DNA of 64,000 nt from Alcaligenes endophyticus (GTDB lineage: Bacteria > Pseudomonadota > Gammaproteobacteria > Burkholderiales > Burkholderiaceae_B). The notes beneath the pieces are model-generated. The model was not told the DNA's origin. It ran no database searches and saw only the letters and a program-made list of their open reading frames with translations. Shown here piece after piece: positions 54,111-61,527 of this stretch (the stretch's first letter is position 1; every line of letters begins with the position of its first letter). Where the stretch lies: positions 1 to 64,000 of the forward strand of contig NZ_JAPKND010000006.1 of assembly GCF_026344035.1 (NCBI RefSeq), given 5' to 3'. Made by a program: the position numbers and the translations under genes.

Positions 54111-54995
54111 CTATTTATGGACAGCATCGGCATTGCCATGACTGGGCTGATTGCGCGCATTAATTTCGTCTTGATACTGGGCCATGAAAGAGTTCAGAGT
54201 TTCACGCATTAAAGCGGGGCCACGACGCTGGCTCATCATCGACACCCCTTGCAACACCATATTCATCAGCACGACGCGTTGCTCAGTACGACGCTCCAAT
54301 TTCACCGCCACCGGCTTGAACACCAGGTTGGCTAACAACACCCCATAGAACGTTGTCATCAGCGCTAAAGCCATCTGTTGACCAATAGCCGTAATATCGC
54401 CATCGCCCAATAAAAACATCAAGTTAACCAAGCCAATCAGCGTGCCCACCATACCAAAGGCAGGCGCAAAGCTGGCCATTAAGCGAAACAGTTGTGCTTC
54501 TGCATGCTCGCGCGCCCGCATACGCGAAATACGCCACTGCAACAGTTCTTGTATGTCCTCTTCGGGCGTCATATCAATCACTAACTGCACCCCCGTGCGC
54601 AGAAACGGATTCGCCACTTTTTCTAGGGCATTTTCTACCGCGCGTATATCGCCCATCATCCATAAACGGGAAATATTAATCAGCTCATCCATATCTTGCT
54701 GCGTGTACATGCGCTCATTACGCAGTACCGTGCCGATTAAGCCAAAAATTCGCACCACTTCACTTAAGGGATAACTAATAAAGGTAGCCGCCAACGTACC
54801 AAAAAGCACGATCGCCAAACTAGGCCAATCTAGAAAAAGCGCTGGATTTTCAGCAGTGAAAAATAAAATAACGGCAAATAGCAACACGCTGGCAACAATA
54901 CCAATCAGCGTCGAGGGGTTCATAGCAAGTCCGATAAAAGTAGGCGTAACCCTATATATCGGCTTTAACCACAATTTCTTTAGGGCTTTATCCAT
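54111..54995 (-). CDS. motA: MotA-like stator proton channel
   Basis: 294 residues from ATG 54995, which has AGGG close upstream; ATG 54923 (MNPSTLIGIVASVL) matches the usual family start and is an alternative. Four membrane helices and the family segments LAIVLFGTLAATFISYP, MASFAPAFGMVGTLIGLVNLMFLL and ALALMTTFYGVLLANLVFKPVAVKLE are present. The last two carry the conserved Pro and channel-lining residues. It pairs with the downstream MotB-like protein. No flagellar structural genes are in the window. Confidence 0.87.
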   Translation of the reverse strand: MDKALKKLWLKPIYRVTPTFIGLAMNPSTLIGIVASVLLFAVILFFTAENPALFLDWPSLAIVLFGTLAATFISYPLSEVVRIFGLIGTVLRNERMYTQQDMDELINISRLWMMGDIRAVENALEKVANPFLRTGVQLVIDMTPEEDIQELLQWRISRMRAREHAEAQLFRLMASFAPAFGMVGTLIGLVNLMFLLGDGDITAIGQQMALALMTTFYGVLLANLVFKPVAVKLERRTEQRVVLMNMVLQGVSMMSQRRGPALMRETLNSFMAQYQDEINARNQPSHGNADAVHK

Positions 54996-55017
54996 GTAGC
55001 CCTACAACGCACACGGG

Positions 55018-55431
55018 TTATTGGTACTGAACCTGTAGGCGCGTTTGCACATGCAATGGATACTTGGGGCCGGCCCAAGACCATAACTGGTAGTCTAATG
55101 AAAAGGCCGAATCTGCCGCTAACCCCGCAAAGGCAGCGCTATTCAGTGTCCCGCCTTGTAACCCCACACAAGTGCCACTAAGCAAGTGACAAAGACGACT
55201 TTTTACAATCGCGGCGCCAGCGTAGTGCAGGCTAAGCTGCACCCGGCTAATCACTCCTTTTACCGCTTGCTCGCGCGTAGCCTGAAAAACCAATGTACGC
55301 GCTTGCCCTTGCTCATATAAAGCAGGCCCGGCAACTGCTTGTACCCAGATCTTTTCTTGTGCCTGTGCGGGTGAAAAAACCGTCATCAGCGCGGTTAGGA
55401 CTAGCGCCCATAAGAATCCTCTCTGATGCAC
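55018..55431 (-). CDS. flhE: FlhE-like flagellar periplasmic protein
   Basis: 137 residues, start GTG 55431, with AAGGAG seven bases upstream. The signal peptide ends SPAQAQ. The mature part resembles FlhE: VKGVISRVQLSLHYAG, SRLCHLLSGTCVGLQGGT (the paired Cys in RLC...C), then SFSLDYQLWSW-type strands. FlhE is a small periplasmic protein acting in flagellar export/proton leakage control. It lies 22 bases before motA, which supports a motility cluster. Family similarity is modest. Confidence 0.62.
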   Translation of the reverse strand: MHQRGFLWALVLTALMTVFSPAQAQEKIWVQAVAGPALYEQGQARTLVFQATREQAVKGVISRVQLSLHYAGAAIVKSRLCHLLSGTCVGLQGGTLNSAAFAGLAADSAFSLDYQLWSWAGPKYPLHVQTRLQVQYQ

Positions 55432-55630
55432 GTTTTTCTCCTTTTTTTACTTCCTTTAAGCTTAAAACAGCAAAACCACTGTGTATATACACAGACAATT
55501 AAAATGTCGCTGGTAAAACTTAAACTTTTTTTCAAGTTAAAGCTGTAAGCCACTAATATAAATAGATTTTTTCTGGTAGTATCTAGTACTCAAACAGATC
55601 TCTAAACCTACTCTGTAATGCACTAAAACC

Positions 55631-56626
55631 ATGCGCAAAGTGAAAAAAAATACTCTCATGGCACGCGCCTTTTGCATGCTTTTCGCTCTACCTTGGGCGG
55701 GCAGCATTCAGGCGCAAGATCTGGCCTTACTGAACCTGCAAGCATTATCGCCTGAAACCAGTTTTAATGCGCCCCATCTGGTTTATAAAAAAAACCTACA
55801 ACCTATCAGTTACCCCAGCAACATCACCGCCGATCTCACCAACCCCATCAAGCAAAACGCGATTATTCAGCACGCCGCCCTACGCTCTGAAATTGCTTAC
55901 GTGCAAGACTTAGAAAGCGCTACCGTGCTGTACGAGAAAAAAAGCCAAGAAGCACGACCTATCGCCTCTATCACCAAACTCATGACTGCCTTAATCGTTA
56001 CCGAGGCAGGGCAAGACATGAACGAAATGCTAGAAATTACAGATGCCGATGTAGATCGCCTCAAGTTTTCTAGCTCGCGTCTACGCGTGGGTTCACGCCT
56101 TAGCCGCGCCGATATGCTCCACTTGGCCTTAATGTCCTCAGAAAATCGTGCCGCCAACGCGTTAGGGCGCCATTACCCAGGTGGCCTAGCCGCGTTTGTA
56201 CGCGCCATGAACGATAAAGCACGCGCTCTAGGAATGCGCCAAACTACTTTTGTCGAGCCTACTGGCCTATCCAGCGACAACGTTTCTAACCCCCGCGACC
56301 TAGTCAAACTATTAGTGGCAACAAAAAAGCAGCCGCTTATACACCAATACACTACCCATGATCAATACTCTGTTCAGGTAGGCAATGGCCGTGAACTCAT
56401 GTTCAATAATACAAACCGTCTTGTTAAGAATAGTAATTGGGACATTCTTGTGTCTAAAACGGGATTTACTAACGAGGCGGGTGAGTGCCTAGTGATGTTG
56501 ACCAAAATCGAAGATAGAGACGTGGCCATCGTTTTACTCAACTCTAGCGGCCGCTACTCCCGCATCGGTGATGCCGTACGTATCCGCGATTTGGTCGAGA
56601 AAACGAATAGTCTAGCCATGCTTTAA
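55631..56626 (+). CDS. pbpG: D-alanyl-D-alanine endopeptidase (penicillin-binding protein 7)
   Basis: 331 residues. The N-terminal signal ends SIQAQ. The SxxK motif (SITK), SEN and KTGF motifs of low-molecular-weight PBPs are all present: ASITKLMTALIV, LMSSENRAANALGRHYPGG and LVSKTGFTNEAGECL. The GRHYPGG stretch is characteristic of PbpG. It cleaves peptide cross-links in the periplasm. It is monocistronic with its own terminator. Promoter region about 200 bases from the divergent FlhE gene. Confidence 0.92.
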   Translation: MRKVKKNTLMARAFCMLFALPWAGSIQAQDLALLNLQALSPETSFNAPHLVYKKNLQPISYPSNITADLTNPIKQNAIIQHAALRSEIAYVQDLESATVLYEKKSQEARPIASITKLMTALIVTEAGQDMNEMLEITDADVDRLKFSSSRLRVGSRLSRADMLHLALMSSENRAANALGRHYPGGLAAFVRAMNDKARALGMRQTTFVEPTGLSSDNVSNPRDLVKLLVATKKQPLIHQYTTHDQYSVQVGNGRELMFNNTNRLVKNSNWDILVSKTGFTNEAGECLVMLTKIEDRDVAIVLLNSSGRYSRIGDAVRIRDLVEKTNSLAML

Positions 56627-56652
56627 CGCTGTCTAGCCTGACTAGCTACCTC

Positions 56653-56677
56653 ATGCCGCTTTAAGCGGCATTTTTTT
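56653..56677 (+). terminator. pbpG intrinsic terminator
   Basis: The stem ATGCCGCT/AGCGGCAT has a TTA loop and a seven-T run. It starts 27 bases after the stop. Confidence 0.94.
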
Positions 56678-56799
56678 AAACCCAAAAGAAACAAAATATC
56701 GCCAATTACGTCAAAACAATTCATTCTTATTCCGTTCCATTCCTGCTTTCGCGGCTGGAGCAAATAGTCGTTACTTCCTTTCTCACAGGTGTATCACGA

Positions 56800-57486
56800 A
56801 TGAAGCTATCTCTACGTATTTTGGCTTTAGGAGCCGCCCTATCATGTGCTGCCGCTGGCGCTCAGGCACAATCCATTTACGGCAAGGCTGGTTTTCTAGG
56901 AGTAGGCGTGGGTTATGCTCACAGCCTAAGCCCTAACCTCACCTTACGTGGCGACTTCACCACCATAGGCTCTTACTCTCGCAATGGCAGCTCTACTGAT
57001 TTTGACTACCGTGGCAAGCTACACAACGACGTAGGTACTGCCTACCTCGATTACTTCCCCTTTGATAATGGTTTCCGCCTCACCGCCGGTCTAGGGGTCA
57101 GAAACACCAAAATTAAAGCCCATGCCCGTCCCAGCAGCACCGGCACCATCAACATTGGTAATGCCAAAGACATCCCCTTCGATGGCAATGATAGCGCCAA
57201 TGCTGAAGCTAAATTTCCCTCAGTGGCCCCGTACCTAGGCTTGGGCTGGGGACACAACATTGGCCCTAATCGTCGCGCAGGCTGGGGCTTTATCGCCGAT
57301 GCAGGGGTGTATTTTGGCAAACCTAAAGTATCCCTAAACGTCAACCAAGACTTACGTAATAAAATTACCGCCGCTGGTTTTAACGCCGACGAAGAAGTTC
57401 AGCGTCAGAAAAACGACTTTGAAGACGATGCCCACAAACTGCGCGTCTTTCCGGCTTTATTCATCGGGGTTTCCTACACGTTTTAG
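56800..57486 (+). CDS. Outer-membrane beta-barrel protein of unknown function
   Basis: 228 residues. The signal peptide ends GAQAQS. The mature chain has alternating hydrophobic strands (GFLGVGVGYAHSL, LTLRGDFTTIG, YLDYFPFDNGFRLTAGLGVR, VAPYLGLGWGHN, WGFIADAGVYFG) and ends FIGVSYTF with a terminal Phe, a probable 8-stranded barrel. Similar proteins occur widely in betaproteobacteria as general outer-membrane proteins. The specific function is not recognised. It is a single gene between pbpG and the NRDE gene. Confidence 0.8.
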   Translation: MKLSLRILALGAALSCAAAGAQAQSIYGKAGFLGVGVGYAHSLSPNLTLRGDFTTIGSYSRNGSSTDFDYRGKLHNDVGTAYLDYFPFDNGFRLTAGLGVRNTKIKAHARPSSTGTINIGNAKDIPFDGNDSANAEAKFPSVAPYLGLGWGHNIGPNRRAGWGFIADAGVYFGKPKVSLNVNQDLRNKITAAGFNADEEVQRQKNDFEDDAHKLRVFPALFIGVSYTF

Positions 57487-57546
57487 TTCCCTCTGGGCGT
57501 ATCGACAAGGCTAGCTCTATTTCGTTACGCCCATTAAAATAGGCAC

Positions 57547-58353
57547 ATGTGCATCGCCTATTTCTCCCTTAATAATCATCCTGACTGGCCTCTTATCGTT
57601 GCCGCCAACCGCGACGAGTTCCATCAGCGCCCCACCCAAACAGCCGCTTACTGGAAACACGACCCCTCTTTACTGGCGGGCCAAGATCTCCAAGCGGGGG
57701 GAACCTGGTTAGGTCTGCACACCCAGCATCGGCGTGTTAGCCTCGTTACCAACTTTCGTGAGCCCGGCCACACACACTCTTATAGCCGCTCTCGCGGGCA
57801 ATTACCCTTAGCCTGCCTCGAAAACCCGCAAGCCACTAGCCTTGAGGCACTACAAAGCTTAGCCGCACAACAAAAGCATTACGCCGGCTTTAATTTGCTC
57901 AGTATTGATCTTGTGCCCAATGCTCAAACCTGGGTGGCAAAAGCTGCCTACCTCAGCAATCGTGCCAACGCGCCGGCTCAAACTCTGGCTGATGGCATTC
58001 ATGTACTCAGCAACCATTTACTCAATACCGCTTGGCCCAAAAGCGACTACCTACGTGAACACACCTTAGCTCAAGGTTTTGATGGTTCGCCAGCGGCCAT
58101 TGCCCATCTATTTACCATATTGCGCACTGACCAAGCTGCGCCCGACCACCTGCTGCCCAGCACCGGCCTATCCCTAGAGCGTGAACGTCTGCTCAGCAGC
58201 CCTTTTATCATTAGCCCTGAATACGGTACGCGTTGCTCCACGATCATTGCCGTCAACGCCCAAGGGCAAGGCATGTTTATCGAGCGCAGCTTTACCCCAC
58301 AAGCCCAACTATTGGCCCAGAACGACTGGTACTTTCAATTACAAGCCCCTTAA
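57547..58353 (+). CDS. NRDE (TANGO2-family) protein
   Basis: 268 residues beginning MCIAYFSL. The family-defining ANRDEFHQRPT motif is at about residues 20-30, with GGTWLGL and NFREP later. The Cys 2 start and NRDE are shared with TANGO2-type proteins, thought to have an Ntn-hydrolase-like fold and linked in other organisms to heme handling. No signal peptide. The next gene follows after 9 bases and may be co-transcribed. Confidence 0.88.
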   Translation: MCIAYFSLNNHPDWPLIVAANRDEFHQRPTQTAAYWKHDPSLLAGQDLQAGGTWLGLHTQHRRVSLVTNFREPGHTHSYSRSRGQLPLACLENPQATSLEALQSLAAQQKHYAGFNLLSIDLVPNAQTWVAKAAYLSNRANAPAQTLADGIHVLSNHLLNTAWPKSDYLREHTLAQGFDGSPAAIAHLFTILRTDQAAPDHLLPSTGLSLERERLLSSPFIISPEYGTRCSTIIAVNAQGQGMFIERSFTPQAQLLAQNDWYFQLQAP

Positions 58354-58362
58354 GGACACAGT

Positions 58363-58818
58363 ATGACACGGCGCCCTCGTTTCTTTTCTCATCTCGCCTT
58401 GGCCCTATGCTCCAGTGCTGTGCTGTATACAGCCCATGCCCAAGAAAGCCTGCCCCCTAGCCAATACTATGGGGTAACCGAATATATTGCTGGCGGCATA
58501 GGCAGTGATGAAGCACAACTGTTTCGCCTAGCCCGCAAAACCTTTCCTTTATCGGTCAGCTTTGCGCGCTTAATGCCCCAAGACAAAGCCGCCTATGTGT
58601 CCGACGCCCAGTTAGTCATCCGTGATCAACACGATCAAACCGTGCTCAATAGCGCTATAGACGGCCCTTTCTGCCTGATTCGTTTAGCCCCAGGCAACTA
58701 CAAGGTTTTTGCTACGCTGGAAGGTATCACCCTGCACCAAGACGTCACCATCGCACCCGACCAAGCACGCGAAGTGAACTTTCAATGGCCCGCTACCACG
58801 ACACCAAGCACACCTTAA
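58363..58818 (+). CDS. Small secreted protein of unknown function
   Basis: 151 residues. The signal ends AHAQE. The mature part forms beta-strand-rich segments (LSVSFARLMPQDKAAYVSDAQLVIRD, FCLIRLAPGNYKVFATLEGITLHQDVTIAPDQAREVNF) resembling a carboxypeptidase-regulatory or transthyretin-like fold. It is periplasmic by prediction. It lies 9 bases after the NRDE gene and ends 4 bases from the convergent DTW gene. I recognise no function. Confidence 0.7.
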   Translation: MTRRPRFFSHLALALCSSAVLYTAHAQESLPPSQYYGVTEYIAGGIGSDEAQLFRLARKTFPLSVSFARLMPQDKAAYVSDAQLVIRDQHDQTVLNSAIDGPFCLIRLAPGNYKVFATLEGITLHQDVTIAPDQAREVNFQWPATTTPSTP

Positions 58819-58821
58819 CAC

Positions 58822-59436
58822 CTAGGTTAAGCCGCCATAATTACGCGCATACACCTCAGCGCCCATGGCGGCAATTTGCTCTTCAATCAACTGCTCAAAA
58901 GGCCGTAACAACGCCGCATACGACTGCTCGGGCTGTAGCTCAGCCAACACCTGCGCAATCGCCTCAATGCTCGCTAACGATTGCGCATCAGGCGCCTTAC
59001 GCACCCGATAACGCGAAGCCTCAGCGACGTTCAGTTGCAAACGTGGCAACTCTTGCAAGCAGGGGTTGGCATACAGTATCTTGCGCGCTTTACGCCATGT
59101 ACCATCGGGCACAATCAGTAAATCCGGCTCACGCTGCGCCGCACGCCACTGCTCCACCGTTTGCGCCTCGGGCCCTGGAAACAATAAAACAGGATGCCTA
59201 AACGCGGCTAAATAAGCGTTTAACTGGCTAAAACTTTCCCCCACCCACAACTGCGCCTGCTGCAACCCCAGCACCGCTAAGCGCGCCGTATTTAAAGCAT
59301 GGCGACTTTCACTCGTGTGCTGCAACACCAATACCGGACAGCGATGCGGCAAATGGGGAATGAGCGGGCACAAGCAGCGCTCGGTAGGACGCTGGCATGC
59401 CTCACAACGGGGGCGTAAAGAAACGGCCACAATCAC
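58822..59436 (-). CDS. DTW-domain protein (tRNA-uridine aminocarboxypropyltransferase)
   Basis: 204 residues, start GTG 59436. A Cys cluster CEACQRPTERCLC near the N-terminus binds metal in the DTW group. The eponymous region reads PDGTWRKARKI. The following VAEASRYRVRKAP stretch is also family-conserved. DTW enzymes attach the aminocarboxypropyl group of S-adenosylmethionine to a tRNA uridine (TapT-type activity). It is cytoplasmic and divergent from imuA. Confidence 0.85.
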   Translation of the reverse strand: MIVAVSLRPRCEACQRPTERCLCPLIPHLPHRCPVLVLQHTSESRHALNTARLAVLGLQQAQLWVGESFSQLNAYLAAFRHPVLLFPGPEAQTVEQWRAAQREPDLLIVPDGTWRKARKILYANPCLQELPRLQLNVAEASRYRVRKAPDAQSLASIEAIAQVLAELQPEQSYAALLRPFEQLIEEQIAAMGAEVYARNYGGLT

Positions 59437-59499
59437 TCACAAGATTAAAAACCGTTATTGTAAGACTGATTCAAAAACTTGCTGTGCTACGCACAACTA

Positions 59500-59515
59500 C
59501 TGTATATTTATACAG
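59500..59515 (+). promoter_or_regulatory. LexA (SOS) box upstream of imuA
   Basis: CTGTATATTTATACAG matches the LexA consensus CTGT, eight bases, ACAG exactly. It ends 22 bases before the imuA start. Confidence 0.92.
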
Positions 59516-59537
59516 CACCTAATAAAGACAGCAAGCT

Positions 59538-60269
59538 ATGAAGCAAAACGTATTGCACCCAGCCGTATGGCGCGCCCATCAACTGCCCAGCGTAGTAGGC
59601 ACCACCTTATCCAGTGGTTTCTCACAACTAGACGCCGAACTCCCCGGCCGCGGCTGGCCGGTAGGTACTCTGATTGAACTCATCCCTCAGCATACCTGCG
59701 GTACAGCCGAGCTCTCACTATTACAGCCGTGCTTGCAAGCGTTAACGCCGGCCACCTTAATCGTTTTACTCACGCCACCGCACCCGCCCTGCCTGCAAGC
59801 ATGGTATCACCACGGCTTAGCTCAACACCGCCTACTCTGGCTCAATAGCGACACCGCCGCCGATGCCTATTGGGCTGCCCTACAAGTATTACGTCATCAT
59901 CAACATGCCTTCCTGTGTTACTGGCCCGCCCACCCCCTCAGCTATGCACAGCTTAGGCAGCTCCATGTTTTGGCACGGCAAACCCAAAATGTACTGTTTC
60001 TTATGCCCCCTGCCAGTGCAGGCCAGCGCCCTAGCCCCGCCCCCTTACGTGTAAGGTATCGCCCCCAGGTTCCTGCCCACCACCCAAATAGCTGGGGGCT
60101 AGCGGTACACCTACTCAAAGGCGCCGGGCTCCTTACTCAGCACGAACTGTATTTACCCTTATGGCAAGCCCCTCCTGCATCACACACAGCTAATCAACCC
60201 CGTGTCATCACTCCAACCCATGAGCCTTTACCTGTGCCTTTTGCTGCCGCCCCACTACAAAAACACTAA
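59538..60269 (+). CDS. imuA: ImuA translesion mutagenesis protein
   Basis: 243 residues of the SulA/RecA-like ImuA family. The segment LPSVVGTTLSSGFSQLDAELPGRGWPVGTLIELIPQHTCGTAELSLL-type order, here seen as GFSQLDAELPGRGWPVG, is characteristic. It acts with ImuB and DnaE2 in damage-induced mutagenesis. First gene of a three-gene cassette behind a perfect LexA box. It overlaps imuB by 50 bases. Confidence 0.9.
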   Translation: MKQNVLHPAVWRAHQLPSVVGTTLSSGFSQLDAELPGRGWPVGTLIELIPQHTCGTAELSLLQPCLQALTPATLIVLLTPPHPPCLQAWYHHGLAQHRLLWLNSDTAADAYWAALQVLRHHQHAFLCYWPAHPLSYAQLRQLHVLARQTQNVLFLMPPASAGQRPSPAPLRVRYRPQVPAHHPNSWGLAVHLLKGAGLLTQHELYLPLWQAPPASHTANQPRVITPTHEPLPVPFAAAPLQKH

Positions 60270-61527
60270 GCTTGCCATGCAGGCGCTCAGTGGGCGTATG
60301 CAGGCCTACACCCCCCAACTGTGTTACTTGCAGCCCCATGCCTTACTCCTTAGCCTACAAGCCAGCCTAGTGTTATTTGGGGGGCCACGACAGCTATGGC
60401 GTCGTATTCACGCCGATCTACTCACCCTTGATCTGGATGCGCCAGCCCCTTGGCAAACCGCTTTGGCGCCTACCGCTTGGGGGGCTTACCTATTGGCCAG
60501 CGCACAGCCAAGGCAAACCCGTTGCTTGCGTCTGAGCACCTTACAACAACGCCTCGACGCTTTACCGCTTAGCGTACTGGCGCTTTCACCCACACACAGC
60601 ACCTGGCTGGCTGACTTAGCCTGCCACACCTTAGCCCAACTGCGACGACTACCTCGTGCAGGCTTAGCGCAGCGCGGTTTGCGTCAAGTACTCGACCAGC
60701 TTGATCAGGCTTATGGCCTACAAGCCAGTGTATTCGAATGGTTACGCCCCCGCCCTTATTTTAGACATCATCATGAGCTCGATTACAGCACGCGCCATAG
60801 CGCCCCCTTGCTACACGTCCTAGCGCAACAAGTACAACAACTGTCCACCTGGCTACACCAGCGCCAGCTTGCCTGCAATCAACTATTAATCCGCTTACGT
60901 CACGACCGTCGCCACCTTGCTCCCACTCAGCTTCTCATCCAGCTTAGTGGCTCAGCCTGTCACCCTAGCGACTTCCTGCCAGTAATCACCGAAAAACTCA
61001 CCCACCTACCTATTTCCAACCCTGTTTATGCCATCACCCTTATCGTTCACGATACCCACGCGCGCAGTGCGCGCACGGCCAGCTTGCTACCCGACGACCC
61101 CCACACCTTACAAGCCCAAGAACAACACCTGCTTGATCAACTCGCGGCCCGCCTAGGTCCACACAACCTACGCTACCCCCACGCCCAAGCCAGTCATATC
61201 CCGGAACAAGTCAACCAATGGCAAAACTACTCTCACCAAATTTTACCGGCATTAAGCCATACTCCCCTACCCCTACAGCCCCTACGTCCTTATTGGCTTT
61301 TTACTCCTGCTCGTGAGCTTTCCACCATAGGACATAGCCCCGGCCTGAAAGGGCATGCCTTACAACTCATTCAAGGCCCCGAACGCCTACAGTCAGGCTG
61401 GTGGCAAGAGCCAGGGCACGAACAACGGGACTACTACATCGCCCAAGACCACCGCCATACCCGTTATTGGATCTACCGCTTAGTCAAACAAGCGGACCGC
61501 TGGTTTTTGCATGGAGTATTCGGATGA
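60220..61527 (+). CDS. imuB: ImuB, Y-family polymerase-like mutagenesis factor
   Basis: 435 residues from ATG 60220 (MSLYLCLLLPP); the in-frame GTG at 60202 lies six codons earlier. It is a divergent relative of Y-family polymerases that has lost the catalytic acidic residues: the opening reads LYLCLLLPP instead of a D-carrying motif. Later segments include a finger-like HTLAQLRRLPRAGLAQR and the conserved ImuB tail RPYWLFTPARELS with YYIAQDHRHTRYWIYR. It links ImuA, the sliding clamp and DnaE2. It overlaps both neighbours, ATGA at the dnaE2 junction. Confidence 0.9.
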   Translation: MSLYLCLLLPPHYKNTKLAMQALSGRMQAYTPQLCYLQPHALLLSLQASLVLFGGPRQLWRRIHADLLTLDLDAPAPWQTALAPTAWGAYLLASAQPRQTRCLRLSTLQQRLDALPLSVLALSPTHSTWLADLACHTLAQLRRLPRAGLAQRGLRQVLDQLDQAYGLQASVFEWLRPRPYFRHHHELDYSTRHSAPLLHVLAQQVQQLSTWLHQRQLACNQLLIRLRHDRRHLAPTQLLIQLSGSACHPSDFLPVITEKLTHLPISNPVYAITLIVHDTHARSARTASLLPDDPHTLQAQEQHLLDQLAARLGPHNLRYPHAQASHIPEQVNQWQNYSHQILPALSHTPLPLQPLRPYWLFTPARELSTIGHSPGLKGHALQLIQGPERLQSGWWQEPGHEQRDYYIAQDHRHTRYWIYRLVKQADRWFLHGVFG

